NCBI RefSeq assembly: GCF_031844685.1
Contig: NZ_CP134605.1
Span: forward strand, 372,001 to 436,000
Direction: 5' to 3'
DNA length: 64,000 nucleotides
Source: Streptomyces sp. ITFR-21
Lineage (GTDB): Bacteria; Actinomycetota; Actinomycetes; Streptomycetales; Streptomycetaceae
Shown: in pieces, positions 41,971 to 51,543 of the stretch
Position numbering within the stretch: the stretch's first letter is position 1
How the letters are laid out: every line of letters starts with the position of its first letter
Notes under the pieces: generated by a model
Seen by the model: the letters and a program-made list of their open reading frames with translations, nothing else
Told to the model about the DNA's origin: nothing
Database searches by the model: none
Program-made: the position numbers and the translations under genes

Positions 41971-43266
41971 ATGACCGGATCCGACCCGAACCGACTGCTG
42001 GACGACTCCGGCTCGCTGCCGCAGGCCATGCCCCCGTGGCCGGCCCGCGACGCCCTGCGGGTGACCGCGGTACGGGCGGTCGTCACCGCGCCCGAGGGCA
42101 TGCCGCTGGTGGTGGTCCGGGTCGACACCTCCGAGCCGGGCCTGTACGGGCTGGGGTGCGCCACCTTCACCCAGCGGTACGCGGCGGTGGTGGCCGCGGT
42201 CGACGAGCACGTCGGCCCGCTGGTGGTCGGGCGGCACCCGGCGGACATCGAGGACATCACCCGGTCGGTGCACTACTCGTCGTACTGGCGCAACGGGCCG
42301 GTGCTGAACAACGCGCTGTCCGGGGTGGACCAGGCCCTGTGGGACATCGCCGGCAAGCGTGCCGGGATGCCGGTGTACGAGCTGCTCGGCGGACGCAGCC
42401 GGGCGGCCGTCGAGGTCTACTCGCACGCGGCGGGCGGCACGGTGGAGGAGACGCTGGAGCAGGCCGAGACGCTGCTGGCGCAGGGCTACCGGCACATCCG
42501 GCTCCAGGTCGGCGGGCCGGGCCTCGGCACGTACGGCGCCCCGGGCACCCGCGGCGGCTACCCGCGTTCACCGCACCCGGACGGCTGGGACACGGCCCAG
42601 TACCTGCGGGCCACCCCGCGGCTGTTCGCGGCGGCACGCGAGCGGCTCGGCGAGGAGGTGAGCCTGATGCACGACGTGCACAGCCGGCTGACGCCCAAGC
42701 AGGCGGTGGTGCTGGCGCGGGCCCTGGAGCCGTACCGGCTGTCGTTCCTGGAGGACGTGATCCCGCCCGAGCTGTACGACCGGCTGCCGGAGGTGCGCGC
42801 AGCCTCGCCGGTGCCGATCGCGGTGGGTGAGCAGATCGGCTCGGTCGGGGACGCGGTACGGCTGATCAGGGACGGGGGGATCGACCTGCTGCGGCTGCAC
42901 ACCTCCGCGGTCGGCGGCCTCACCCCGACCCGCAAGCTGGTGGCGCTCGCCGAACTGGTCGGGGTGCGGACCGCGTTCCACTCCCCCGGCGACATCTCGC
43001 CGGTGGGCGTGGCGGCGAACCTGGCGGTGGACGTCTCCACGCCGGCCTTCGGCTACCAGGAGTCGCACACCTACAACGACGCGGCCAACGAGGTCTTCCC
43101 CGGCACACCGGTGGTGCGCGAAGGGCACCTGGCGCCGTCCGAACGGCCCGGGTGGGGGGTGGACCTGGACGAGAAGGAGGCGGCCAGGTACCCGCCGACG
43201 AAGTTCCTGCACGAGCGGTGGGCGACGGGCGTGCGGCACCCCGACGGCGGCCTCGACGCCCCCTGA
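41971..43266 (+). CDS. Enolase-superfamily sugar-acid dehydratase (ManD/RspA-like)
   Basis: 431 residues from the ATG at 41971 (GGAGTTGCG upstream). The N-terminal capping domain (VTAVRAVVTAPEGMPLVVVRVDTS) is followed by a barrel with GVDQALWDIAGKRAGMPVYELLGG, QGYRHIRLQVGG, SLMHDVHSRLTPKQAV, LSFLEDVIPPE, PIAVGEQIGS and TAFHSPGDISPVG. The D, E and E metal ligands lie in HDVH, FLED and VGEQ. D-mannonate or D-gluconate dehydratase (RspA-type) is the closest class; the exact acid sugar is not readable from the sequence. Confidence 0.88.
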   Translation: MTGSDPNRLLDDSGSLPQAMPPWPARDALRVTAVRAVVTAPEGMPLVVVRVDTSEPGLYGLGCATFTQRYAAVVAAVDEHVGPLVVGRHPADIEDITRSVHYSSYWRNGPVLNNALSGVDQALWDIAGKRAGMPVYELLGGRSRAAVEVYSHAAGGTVEETLEQAETLLAQGYRHIRLQVGGPGLGTYGAPGTRGGYPRSPHPDGWDTAQYLRATPRLFAAARERLGEEVSLMHDVHSRLTPKQAVVLARALEPYRLSFLEDVIPPELYDRLPEVRAASPVPIAVGEQIGSVGDAVRLIRDGGIDLLRLHTSAVGGLTPTRKLVALAELVGVRTAFHSPGDISPVGVAANLAVDVSTPAFGYQESHTYNDAANEVFPGTPVVREGHLAPSERPGWGVDLDEKEAARYPPTKFLHERWATGVRHPDGGLDAP

Positions 43267-43450
43267 GGACGGCGGGACCGGCGGCGGGACCGGCGCCCCG
43301 GGCAGCGGCTGGGCCGGACGGGGTACGGGGCCGGGCGGCGGCCGCTGCGCAGCCGCGGGGCGGGTAGGCGTCCGGTGAACGGGCGGCGGGCGGCGCGGCC
43401 CGGCCGACCGGTCCGCACGGCCGTCGGACCAGTGGAGAGGGGAACAACCC

Positions 43451-43750
43451 ATGCAGGCGGTACTCGACGGAACGGTCCTCGCGGACGCTTCGGACACCGA
43501 GGTGCTCACCATCGAGGGCAACTGGTACTTCCCGCCGGACGCGGTGACCGCCCAGGCCCTCAGCCGCAGCGAGACTCCGTACACCTGCCCGTGGAAGGGC
43601 GTGGCCCAGTACTACACCGTGCAGACCGCGGAGGGCTCGTACCCGGACGCGGCGTGGGCGTACCCCGATCCGCCGGCGTCGGCGGTCGGCCGGGTCGGGC
43701 GGGACTTCAGCGGCTACGTGGCCTTCGACCGGAAGGTCACGGTGGGCTGA
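43451..43750 (+). CDS. DUF427-domain protein
   Basis: 99 residues from the ATG at 43451, GAGAGGGGA upstream. DUF427 marks: VLADASDTEVLTIEGNWYFP, TPYTCPWKGVAQYYTV and DAAWAYPDPP. The TxCPxKG-type core (TCPWKGVAQYY) is conserved in the family; function unproven. Single-gene unit converging with the PP2C gene. Confidence 0.92.
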   Translation: MQAVLDGTVLADASDTEVLTIEGNWYFPPDAVTAQALSRSETPYTCPWKGVAQYYTVQTAEGSYPDAAWAYPDPPASAVGRVGRDFSGYVAFDRKVTVG

Positions 43751-43779
43751 CCCGCGGGTCCCCGTTTGGCGGCGGGTCC

Positions 43780-44955
43780 CTACCGCCGGTCAGGAGGCCG
43801 GACCGGCGGCGGGTCCGGCCGCGGGCCCGAGGGCCGGTCCGGCGGCGGAAACGCGGCAGGCGGCCCGGCCTCGCGGCGGACGACGAGCGCGGCGATGTCG
43901 TCGTCGAGGCCGCCGTCGCTGAACCGCACCAGCTGCTCGTGCAGCAGCCCGAGCAGCTCGCCGTCCTCGGTCGGGTGCAGCCGGCGCGCCCACTCCAGCA
44001 GCGGGAAGAACGCGCCGGCCCGGTCCCGGGTCTCGGTCACGCCGTCGGTGCACAGCAGCAGCGCGTCGCCGGGGGCCAGCCGGAAGGCGTCCACGTGGTA
44101 TCCGCCGCCGATCAGCGCGGCCATGTTCAGCGGCGGCGACGGCAGGTCGGGATCCAGCCGGCGGACCCCGCTTCCGCACAGCAGCAGCGGCGGCGGGTGG
44201 CCGCAGTTGAGCAGTTCGACCCGGTCGCCGACGGGCGGGATCTGGGCGAACACGGCGGTGGCGAACCGCTCCGCGGCGTCGTCGGCCGGCCGGGAGGCGG
44301 TGTACCGGCCGAAGGTGACGTCCAGCCGGCGGGCGACACCGGCCAGGTCCGGTTCGTCGTAGGCGGCCTCGCGGAAGGAGTTGGTGAGCGCGCTGGCCAC
44401 GCCCACCGCCGACAGGCCCTTGCCGCGCACGTCGCCGAGGAGCAGCCGCACGCCGTACGGGGTCTCCAGTGCCTCGAAGAAGTCGCCGCCGATCCTGGCC
44501 TCCTCGGCCGCCGCCAGGTAGAGCGACTCGATGCCGACGCCGCCGATGTGCCGCGGCACCGGGCGCAGGACCACCGCCTGGGCGGCGTCGGCGACCGACC
44601 GGACCCGGGTCAGGGTGCGTTCGCGTTGGAGCCGCACATGGGCGGCGTACGCGGCCGCGGCGGTGACCGCGGCGACGGCGGCGGCGGCGAAGGCGGTGGC
44701 GGGCTCGCCGTAGGCGAACTGGACGCCGAGCACCAGGAGCATCGTCAGCACGCCGAGGGCGACGGTGGCGGCCACCGACCACATCGACGCCGCCAGTGCC
44801 GGGGCGGCCGGCAGCAGCCGGCTGATGGTGAAGTCCTTGGGCGTGGACACCGCGAGCGAGCCGATCACCGCGGTCAGCAGCAGCGGGGAGAGCCGGGAGA
44901 GGTCTCCGCCGTGCCTCGGCACACGGCGGCGCCGGGGGCGTTCGGGTGTGGTCAC
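43780..44955 (-). CDS. Membrane PP2C-type (SpoIIE-like) protein phosphatase
   Basis: 391 residues. About three hydrophobic segments (roughly 23-42, 60-80, 86-107) precede a PP2C domain from ~140: AAEEARIGGDFFEA, LLLGDVRGKGLSAVG, LLNCGHPPPLLL, LLCTDGVTETRDR and DDDIAALVVRREAG supply the Mn/Mg-binding aspartates. The last ~25 residues are Pro/Arg-rich. Such enzymes feed anti-sigma antagonist switches; no such partner is adjacent. Confidence 0.88.
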   Translation of the reverse strand: MTTPERPRRRRVPRHGGDLSRLSPLLLTAVIGSLAVSTPKDFTISRLLPAAPALAASMWSVAATVALGVLTMLLVLGVQFAYGEPATAFAAAAVAAVTAAAAYAAHVRLQRERTLTRVRSVADAAQAVVLRPVPRHIGGVGIESLYLAAAEEARIGGDFFEALETPYGVRLLLGDVRGKGLSAVGVASALTNSFREAAYDEPDLAGVARRLDVTFGRYTASRPADDAAERFATAVFAQIPPVGDRVELLNCGHPPPLLLCGSGVRRLDPDLPSPPLNMAALIGGGYHVDAFRLAPGDALLLCTDGVTETRDRAGAFFPLLEWARRLHPTEDGELLGLLHEQLVRFSDGGLDDDIAALVVRREAGPPAAFPPPDRPSGPRPDPPPVRPPDRR

Positions 44956-44988
44956 AGACCTGAGCGTATCGGGACGATCAGGTCATAT

Positions 44989-45036
44989 CGTGCCGCCGGG
45001 CGCGGCCGGGGCCCGCGGACAGATCCCGCCGGCAGG
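44989..45036 (+). repeat. Partial third copy of the dispersed repeat
   Basis: The segment from GTGCCGCCGGG through CCGGGGCCCGCGG to AGATCCCGCCGGCAGG matches the 3' part of the repeat at 13941-14074, with the internal CGCCGCGG part missing. It sits in the short gap between two minus-strand genes. Confidence 0.5.
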
Positions 45037-45038
45037 CG

Positions 45039-45326
45039 CTAACCGGCCGCGGGCGGGCTCCAGCCGGGGGCGAGCGCGCAGGACATGTAGTGCGTCCGGG
45101 CCCAGCGGAGCCACACCCTGGGGTGAACGGCTCCGCTCGGTCCGGCGTACCGCGCGCACTCCGCGCAGCCCTCGCGCGGTAGCGGCTCCGTTTCGTGGTC
45201 GTCGAGGTGATGGGTCGCCCAGCCGTAGAGGAAGGCGCCCGGGTTGGGCGTCGCCGGATCTTCGAACCTGGCGGCCAGCTCGGCGCAGCGCGCGCATTCC
45301 CGACCCTCACCGACACCGTTGCTCAC
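45039..45326 (-). CDS. Small Cys-pair protein of unknown function
   Basis: 95 residues from a GTG at 45326. Two CxxC pairs (CARCAEL and CAECARY) about 40 residues apart suggest a zinc site. Trp/His-rich segments LYGWATHHLDDHET and VWLRWARTHYMS are present. This type recurs in streptomycetes as a small cytosolic protein; I cannot assign a role. No clear partner gene. Confidence 0.65.
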   Translation of the reverse strand: MSNGVGEGRECARCAELAARFEDPATPNPGAFLYGWATHHLDDHETEPLPREGCAECARYAGPSGAVHPRVWLRWARTHYMSCALAPGWSPPAAG

Positions 45327-45429
45327 GCGCAGAGCCTACGGCGCCCGGCGGAGGGATGTGCCGGATTGCGACGACCGCCGCCGGACGGCGGAAGAGCCCG
45401 CACCAGGCTCGCGATCAGCTCTTTTCCGG

Positions 45430-45633
45430 CTACGCCTCCTCGAAGGCGATCACGCCCGCCGGGCAGAACGCGGCGGCGTCGCGGACGGCGGCGTGCGCGC
45501 CGGCGGGCGGGGTCGGGTCGAGGAGGACGACGATGCCCTCCTCGTCGGACTGGTCGAAGACGCCGGGCGCGGCCAGGACGCACTGACCTGCTCCGCAGCA
45601 TTTCTCCCGGTCGACGCGGACACGCATGGCCAT
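45430..45633 (-). CDS. Ferredoxin
   Basis: 67 residues from the ATG at 45633 (GGAGGACCC upstream). MRVRVDREKCCGAGQCVLAA, then VFDQSDEEGIVVLL and AAFCPAGVIAFEE, is the short 3Fe-4S-type ferredoxin that accompanies streptomycete P450s. Three cluster Cys are visible (CCGAGQC and FCPAG), with Ala or Gly where a fourth would be. It lies 50 bp after the P450 gene and should pass electrons to it. No ferredoxin reductase is nearby. Confidence 0.9.
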   Translation of the reverse strand: MAMRVRVDREKCCGAGQCVLAAPGVFDQSDEEGIVVLLDPTPPAGAHAAVRDAAAFCPAGVIAFEEA

Positions 45634-45683
45634 GGGTCCTCCGGGTGGCGGGACGACGGGAACGGATCGTGCGGCGGGGCCGG

Positions 45684-46901
45684 TCACCACGTGACGGGCA
45701 GCGCGTGGACGCCGTAGACGATCATGTCGGTCCGGAACGCGATCTCCTCGAACGGCACCGCGAGCCGCAGTTCGGGCAGCCGGCGCAGCACGGTGGCCAG
45801 CGCGACCTGGAGTTCCACCCGGGCCAGCGGCTGGCCCAGGCACTGGTGGACCCCGAAACCGAAGGCGACGTGCCGGCGGGCGTCGCGGGCCACGTCCAGG
45901 GCGCCGCCGCCCGGGAAGGCGTCCTCGTCGCGGTTGGCGGCGTTGAGCATGCACAGCACGCCCTCACCGGCCCGTATCCGGGTGTCGCCGACGGTGACGT
46001 CCTCGGTGGCCACCCGGGCGACACCGCTCTGCACGATGGACAGGTAGCGCAGCAGTTCCTCCACCGCGCCGCGCACCGCCGGGTCGTCGCCGGCCAGCAC
46101 CGCGGCGCGCAGCCGGGCGAGCTGGTCGGGGTTTCGCAGCAGGGCCAGTACGGACAGGGCCGTCATGTTGGCGGTGGTCTCGTGCCCGGCGACCAGCAGC
46201 AGCCGGGCCATGGCGGCGGTCTCGTCCCGGTCCAGCTCACCGGAGGCGGCCAGCCGGCCCAGGATGCTGTCGTCGGGCGCGGTGGCCTTGGTGTCGGCCA
46301 GCCGGGCGAGGTAGCGCAGCAGTTCGTCCTGGGCCTGCTCGATCCGCTCGGGCGCGGACGCCTGGTCGAGCATGATGCGGCTGCGCTCCTGGAAGAAGGC
46401 GTGGTCCTCGTAGGGCACGCCGAGCATCGAGCAGATGACGATGGAGGGCAGCGGCAGCGCGAAGCCGGCCACCAGGTCGGCCTCCTGGCGGCCCTCGGTC
46501 ATCCGGTCCAGCAGGTCGTCGGTGAGCCGCTGGATCTCGGGGCGCAGCGCCTCGATCCGCTTGACCATGAAGTCGGCGGTCAGCATCCGGCGCAGCCGGG
46601 CGTGTTCGGGGTCGTCCATCCGGATGAAGGACGGGTGCCGGCTGGTGAGGACCTTGCGTCCTGCGTTGAGGAACGGGAAGCCGGGGTGGGTGGCGTCGGC
46701 GCTGAAGCGGGGGTCGCGCAGCACGGTCCTGACGTCCTGGTGGCCGGTCAGCAGCCAGCAGGACGAGCCGTCCCACAGGTCGGCGCGGGTGACGGGGTGT
46801 TCGGCGCGGGCCCGCTCGTAGGCTGGCGGCGGGTCGAAGGGGCAGGTCCCGCGCGGGGCGGGGGCGGTGAGGGTGGCGGGTCGTGGTCCGGTTAAGGCCA
46901 T
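45684..46901 (-). CDS. Cytochrome P450 (CYP105-like)
   Basis: 405 residues. I-helix LLLVAGHETTANMTALS, K-helix EELLRYLS (ExxR), and heme loop FGFGVHQCLGQPLAR with Cys354. FIRMDDPEHARLRRML and FMVKRIEALRPEIQ are typical of soluble actinobacterial CYP105 and related families. It performs mono-oxygenation with electrons from the adjoining ferredoxin; the substrate is unknown. A palindrome lies 43-77 bp upstream of the start, suggesting repression by a regulator not encoded next to it. Confidence 0.95.
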   Translation of the reverse strand: MALTGPRPATLTAPAPRGTCPFDPPPAYERARAEHPVTRADLWDGSSCWLLTGHQDVRTVLRDPRFSADATHPGFPFLNAGRKVLTSRHPSFIRMDDPEHARLRRMLTADFMVKRIEALRPEIQRLTDDLLDRMTEGRQEADLVAGFALPLPSIVICSMLGVPYEDHAFFQERSRIMLDQASAPERIEQAQDELLRYLARLADTKATAPDDSILGRLAASGELDRDETAAMARLLLVAGHETTANMTALSVLALLRNPDQLARLRAAVLAGDDPAVRGAVEELLRYLSIVQSGVARVATEDVTVGDTRIRAGEGVLCMLNAANRDEDAFPGGGALDVARDARRHVAFGFGVHQCLGQPLARVELQVALATVLRRLPELRLAVPFEEIAFRTDMIVYGVHALPVTW

Positions 46902-46943
46902 GGAGGGGCGCTCCTTCCGGAGGGGCGTGCGAGGGCACGGAGG

Positions 46944-46978
46944 TAATTGCCCGCTACACCAGATGCTCGGGGCAATTA
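46944..46978. promoter_or_regulatory. Palindromic operator candidate upstream of the P450
   Basis: TAATTGCCC and its exact complement GGGCAATTA are separated by 17 bases. The arms are AT-containing islands in GC-rich DNA and lie 43-77 bp upstream of the P450 ATG on the coding side. Spacing fits a dimeric TetR/MarR/GntR-type repressor or two half-sites. The rest of 46902-47175 holds no gene. Confidence 0.6.
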
Positions 46979-47175
46979 ACCTGCTGTCACGCTAGCTCGC
47001 GCTGCGTACCCGCGGAAGTGCGCACCGGCCCGCCCGCGGAATCTGACCGGAACCCGCCGGTGCCCCTCCCGCCAGCGGGTTCCGGTACCGAACACGTGTC
47101 CGTGGCGGGCCCGTCGCCCGATCAGCGGGCAGGCCCGGCCGGTCCGTCGCGCCGGCCACCCGGCCGGCCGGCCGG

Positions 47176-47982
47176 TCAGCCCGGCAGCACCGCCAGCGAG
47201 CCGGACAGCACCTGGAGCGAGACCCGGTGCGGCGCGTCCGCCCGGTGCGGCACCCGGACCTGGACGTCGGCGGAGGCGGCCGAGGTGGTGACGGCGTAGC
47301 CGCCGCCGGCCGCGGCGGGCAGCCGCAGGGTCATCGCGGCGGAGGTGGCCCGTACCGCGAGGGCGTCCGGCGGGGCGGCGAAGGCCAGGTCGGCGCTGCC
47401 CGAGGTGACCGCGACATCGGCCCGGGAGGGGCGCAGGCCCCGCGCGGTGAACCGGTCGGAGGCGGTGGTGACCGTCAACGGCCCCCCGATGCCGGTGAGG
47501 TCGGTCTCCCCCGAGGTCTGCCGCAGCCGCAGCCCGGTGTGTGCGGGCACGGTCAGGACCAGCTCGCCGGCGCACGGTGTGCCGTCGCCGCGCGCGTCCT
47601 GGCAGCCGAGGGTGAGGGTTCGCGCGCCGGCGGCGTCGCGGGCGGCGGTCCGGATCCGGGCGGGCACGCCGTCGCCGCGGTGGAAGGTCCCGGTGACCTG
47701 GTGGGCGCCGGGGTCCGCGGTGACCTGGATCCGGCCGGAGACGCCGTCGAGGACCACCAGGTCGGTGTCGCCGGCGTGGAAGCCGGCGGTGGTGGCGCCG
47801 TCGGGGGCCGCGGGGGCGGCCAGGCCGAGGGCGCCGGGCCCGGGGCGGCCGCCGCGGCGGCCGTCGTGGCCGCTCAGGACCAGGGTGACGATCACGGCGA
47901 GCGCAAGCAGCAGGACCGCGACGAGTACGGCCGGCCGGGTCGGCCGCCGCAGCGAACGGCCCACGGGTTCAGCGGTGTTCAT
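47176..47982 (-). CDS. Membrane-anchored DUF4097-like beta-repeat protein
   Basis: 268 residues with one membrane segment near 18-37 and a Gly/Arg/Pro linker. The exterior domain consists of repeated short strands (VVLDGVSGRIQVTADPG, HTGLRLRQTSGETDLTGIGG, ADVAVTSGSADLAFAAPP, GYAVTTSAASADVQVRVPH), the DUF4097/DUF4098 right-handed beta-solenoid style. Two Cys (LGCQDARGDGTPCAG) could form a disulfide. Function unknown. Confidence 0.8.
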   Translation of the reverse strand: MNTAEPVGRSLRRPTRPAVLVAVLLLALAVIVTLVLSGHDGRRGGRPGPGALGLAAPAAPDGATTAGFHAGDTDLVVLDGVSGRIQVTADPGAHQVTGTFHRGDGVPARIRTAARDAAGARTLTLGCQDARGDGTPCAGELVLTVPAHTGLRLRQTSGETDLTGIGGPLTVTTASDRFTARGLRPSRADVAVTSGSADLAFAAPPDALAVRATSAAMTLRLPAAAGGGYAVTTSAASADVQVRVPHRADAPHRVSLQVLSGSLAVLPG

Positions 47983-48105
47983 GCCCGGTCGGCTACCCGC
48001 GTCGCCCGGCCCGAATCCGCCGGGCCCGGTGGCGGGCGCGTGGCGAAGCCCCCGGCGCGGCGGACGGCCGGGGGCATTTCCGGGGTCGGCGACCCTGGAG
48101 TGGGG

Positions 48106-48600
48106 TCAGGAGGCGATCGTGCCCGACTCGGTGATGACGACCTTGGAGGTGGGGTTGCCGCTGCGGGTGCCCTTGGTCTCGATCTGCTTGACCAGTTCCG
48201 AGCCCTCGACGACCTCGCCGAACACCACGTGCTTGCCGTCCAGCCAGGACGTCACCACGGTGGTGATGAAGAACTGCGAGCCGTTGGTGTTCGGGCCGGC
48301 GTTCGCCATCGACAGCAGGAACGGCCGGTCGTGCTTGAGCTGGAAGTTCTCGTCAGGGAACTTGTTGCCGTAGACGCTCTTGCCGCCGCGGCCGTCGCCG
48401 CTGGTGAAGTCGCCGCCCTGGAGCATGAAGTCCGGGATCACCCGGTGGAAGGCGGAGCCGGCGTAGCCGAAGCCGTGCTGGCCGGTGGCCAGCTCGCGGA
48501 AGTTCTGCGCGGTCTTGGGCACCACGTCGTCGAAGAGGCGGAAGACGATCCGCCCGGCGGGCGCGCCGTCGATGGAGATGTCGAAATACACGTTGTCCAT
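48106..48600 (-). CDS. Peptidyl-prolyl cis-trans isomerase (cyclophilin)
   Basis: 164 residues from the ATG at 48600; an in-frame ATG at 48609 would add MEP. Cyclophilin core: [40 protein letters not shown] with the catalytic Arg, [11 protein letters not shown] and [16 protein letters not shown] with the ligand-binding Trp. No signal peptide, so cytosolic. Full length for a single-domain bacterial PpiB-type protein. Confidence 0.95.
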   Translation of the reverse strand: MDNVYFDISIDGAPAGRIVFRLFDDVVPKTAQNFRELATGQHGFGYAGSAFHRVIPDFMLQGGDFTSGDGRGGKSVYGNKFPDENFQLKHDRPFLLSMANAGPNTNGSQFFITTVVTSWLDGKHVVFGEVVEGSELVKQIETKGTRSGNPTSKVVITESGTIAS

Positions 48601-48825
48601 GGGCTCCATCCTGACATCCTCACCGGGTGCGGCGGACCACCGCCCCTCCCCCGGCCGCCCCTTCCCCGGTGTGCCGGCTCCGCCCGGCGGGGGCTCCTCG
48701 GGTGCCGGGCGGCGGGAGCGGATGATGGAGCGCCGGACGGACGCGTCCGCAGGACGTCCGCAGGACACCGGGGGAAGTCCGGTGGAACCGGCGGAGACCG
48801 AAGGAACCGGGAAGAGGGAGAACAC

Positions 48826-50406
48826 ATGGCGGCCACGGTGGACAGCGGCGGGCGGTCACGGAACCTCGTGCTCGCGGCGATGATCTTCGCCGTCGCCATG
48901 ACCTTCATCGACCAGACCATCGTGTCCATCGCCGTACCGCAGATCCAGGACGAGCTGGACCTGTCCAGCACGGGCGTGCAGTGGGCGGTCAACGCGTACC
49001 TGCTGACGCTCGCCGCGTTCTTCGCCTACGGCGGGCGGCTCGCGGACACCGTCGGCCACCGCCGGGTGGTGGTGGCCGGGGTGGTGGTCTTCGCCGCCGC
49101 GTCCCTGCTGTGCGGGCTCACCCCGAAGGGCTCGCTCGCGCAGGCGTGGATCGTGGTGTTCCGGGCCGTGCAGGGCGTGGGCGGGGCGATCATGTTCCCC
49201 GCTGCGCTCGGTATCGTGGTGCAGACGTTCGCGCTCCGCGAGCGCGGCAAGGCGCTGGCGCTGTTCTTCGGCGTCGCCGGCGGACTGACCGCGGTCGGCC
49301 CGATCCTCGGCGGGTATCTGACCGAGTGGACCTGGCGGGCCATCTTCTGGGTGAACATCCCCGTCGCGGTGATCGCGCTGATCCTGATCGCGCTGTCCCG
49401 GCCGGTCACCGAGCACCGGCCGGCGCCGATGGACTACCGGGGGCTGGCGCTGATCGTCGCCGGCGTGGCGCTGAGCGTGTTCGGCTTCCAGCAGGCGCAG
49501 ATCTGGCACTGGTCGAACCCGGCCACCGGGCTGTGCGTCGCGGCCGGACTGGCGCTGCTGGTGGTCTTCCACCGAGTGGAGGCGCGCACCGCCTCGCCGC
49601 TGATCCGGGTGGGGATCTTCCGCAACCGGGCGTTCCTGGTGGAGAACCTGGTGCTGGGCATCACGATGCTGGTCTTCGTCCCGTTCTTCTTCTTCGCCAG
49701 CGAGTACGCGCAGATCGGCCTGGGCAAGTCCGCCTCGGGCGCCGGGCTGTACCTGCTGGACTTCTTCATCGGCTTCGTCATCGCCTCGCAGATCGGCGGC
49801 CGGCTGCTGGACCGGGGCGGTGCCAGACGGCCGGTGGTGCTCGGCTGCGTGCTCGGCGCGGTGGGCTTCTACCTGCTGGCCGGGAAGGTCACCGACCTCG
49901 ATTTCGGCGCCCAGTTCTGGTACATCGTGCTGGCCGGCGCCGGCATGGGCATGATGCTGACGCCGGCCAGCACCGACGCGGTCAACCGGGCGTCCCGGCT
50001 GTCGTACGGCGAGGCCACCGGCATCACCCAGACGGTCCGCAACTACGCGGCCAGCCTGGGCCTGGCGGTGCTGGGCACCGTCTCGGTGGCGCGGTTCGAG
50101 TCGAGGGTGCGCACCTCGCTCGCCGCCCAGGGCGTGCCGGCGGGCAGGGCGTCCGCCCAGGCGCACGACATCGCGCAGTCCCGTCAGTCCACTTCGGGCG
50201 ACGCCGTGATCCCGCACTTCATCCGCGCGGACTTCGCGTACGCCACCCGGACGATCTTCTTCGTGATGGCCGGGATCATGGCCGTCGCGGCGATCGTGGC
50301 CTACTTCGGTCTCCAGCGCGGGCTGCAGGCCGAGGAGGCGGTCGCCGAGCCGTCCGGTGCGGGCCCGGCGGCCAGGGCCCCGGGCGACGGCGCGCCGCGG
50401 GAGTAG
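48826..50406 (+). CDS. MFS drug exporter (DHA2, 14-helix type)
   Basis: 526 residues from the ATG at 48826 with GAGGGAG upstream. Motif D1 [14 protein letters not shown] in helix 1, motif [13 protein letters not shown] after helix 2, motif B around [19 protein letters not shown] and motif [30 protein letters not shown] identify a proton-driven DHA2 exporter of the EmrB/QacA type. No TetR regulator adjoins it. It converges with the propeller-protein gene. Confidence 0.93.
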   Translation: MAATVDSGGRSRNLVLAAMIFAVAMTFIDQTIVSIAVPQIQDELDLSSTGVQWAVNAYLLTLAAFFAYGGRLADTVGHRRVVVAGVVVFAAASLLCGLTPKGSLAQAWIVVFRAVQGVGGAIMFPAALGIVVQTFALRERGKALALFFGVAGGLTAVGPILGGYLTEWTWRAIFWVNIPVAVIALILIALSRPVTEHRPAPMDYRGLALIVAGVALSVFGFQQAQIWHWSNPATGLCVAAGLALLVVFHRVEARTASPLIRVGIFRNRAFLVENLVLGITMLVFVPFFFFASEYAQIGLGKSASGAGLYLLDFFIGFVIASQIGGRLLDRGGARRPVVLGCVLGAVGFYLLAGKVTDLDFGAQFWYIVLAGAGMGMMLTPASTDAVNRASRLSYGEATGITQTVRNYAASLGLAVLGTVSVARFESRVRTSLAAQGVPAGRASAQAHDIAQSRQSTSGDAVIPHFIRADFAYATRTIFFVMAGIMAVAAIVAYFGLQRGLQAEEAVAEPSGAGPAARAPGDGAPRE

Positions 50407-50427
50407 CCGGGCGCCGGCGCCGGGCGG

Positions 50428-51543
50428 CTACAGCGGCGCCGGGGAGGAGGCGTCGGGAATCAGCAGGTGCGGGGCGCCGCTGCCGTCGGCGGGGACGCTC
50501 CACAGGTCGGTGCTCTTGGTGTCGCCCTCCTTCGGCAGCGCGTAGGCGACGGTGTCGTCGTCGATCCACGCCGCCTGGTCGTCCACGCTGTGGTGTTCGG
50601 CCAGCGGTGTCTGCTGGAGGGTGCGCAGGTCCAGGACGTACTCGTGCCAGAGCGAGGCGCCGGCCAGCACGCGCTTCTTGAACGCGATCCGGGTGCCGTC
50701 CGGGGACAGCGAGGGGCACTCGACGTTGTCCACGCCGACCGAGGCGATCGTCCGGCGGGAGACCGAGCCCCTCACCAGGTGCGTCTGGCCGCTGGTGCCG
50801 AGCGTCGCGTAGAAGGTGTCGTCGTCGGCCGCGAAGGTGACGCCCCAGAAGTTGTCGTCCACGTTGCGGTACCTCTTGCCGTCCAGCGTGATCGCGAAGT
50901 CCTCCAGGTTGGGCAGCAGCTTCCAGGTGCGGGTGTCCACGATCGAGGTGCGGGTGGAGAAGAACGCGGCCCCGTAGGACTCGCCGCCGACGAACACCGT
51001 CCAGGCGGCGAGGTGGCCGCTGGGCGAGACCCGGGCCCGGCTCGGGGTGCCGGCCAGCGGGAAGGTCCGCAGGGTGTGCAGTGCGCTGTCGACGACGACC
51101 GCCCGGTTGGTCTGGGCGACCAGGCCGAGGCCGGACTGGAGGCAGACCCCGGTGCCCTCGGCCGCGTAGAACCGGGCGCACTTGAGGTCGGCGGCGGTGC
51201 GCGCGCCGCCGGGCCGGTCGTCGGCGACGGTGGCGACATCGGTACGGCTCGGGCCGACGGCGGAGTTGATGAAGGCCAGCCGCTTCTTCTGGGTGAGCGT
51301 CACCGGCCCGCCGGCGACGGCGGGGCCGCCGGCCCGGGGCTTGTTCTTCGCGTCCGCCTGGGAGGCGGCGTGCAGCACGAATCCGGTGCCGAGGCCCGCG
51401 AGCAGCAGGACCGCCACGGCGAGAACGAGCAGGCGGTGTCTGGGGGTCATGGTGGTGGTCCTCGGGCGTGTGGCGTCGTTCGGAAGGAGGGCCGGCTCGG
51501 CGTGTCGGCCGGGGACCGGTGGCACGGGCGGCCGTTCGCTCAT
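50428..51543 (-). CDS. Membrane-anchored beta-propeller-like protein
   Basis: I place the start at the ATG at 51543, which overlaps the MFS stop (ATGA); an ATG at 51450 is the alternative. 371 residues: ~36 cytosolic residues, one membrane helix (LLVLAVAVLLLAGLGTGFVL), then an exterior domain with TolB/WD40-like blades (SRARVSPSGHLAAWTVFVGG, ECPSLSPDGTRIAFKK, DQAAWIDDDTVAYALP). Two Cys lie in LKCARFYAAEGTGVCLQ. Probably the third gene of a glycosyltransferase-MFS unit. Ligand unknown. Confidence 0.75.
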   Translation of the reverse strand: MSERPPVPPVPGRHAEPALLPNDATRPRTTTMTPRHRLLVLAVAVLLLAGLGTGFVLHAASQADAKNKPRAGGPAVAGGPVTLTQKKRLAFINSAVGPSRTDVATVADDRPGGARTAADLKCARFYAAEGTGVCLQSGLGLVAQTNRAVVVDSALHTLRTFPLAGTPSRARVSPSGHLAAWTVFVGGESYGAAFFSTRTSIVDTRTWKLLPNLEDFAITLDGKRYRNVDDNFWGVTFAADDDTFYATLGTSGQTHLVRGSVSRRTIASVGVDNVECPSLSPDGTRIAFKKRVLAGASLWHEYVLDLRTLQQTPLAEHHSVDDQAAWIDDDTVAYALPKEGDTKSTDLWSVPADGSGAPHLLIPDASSPAPL

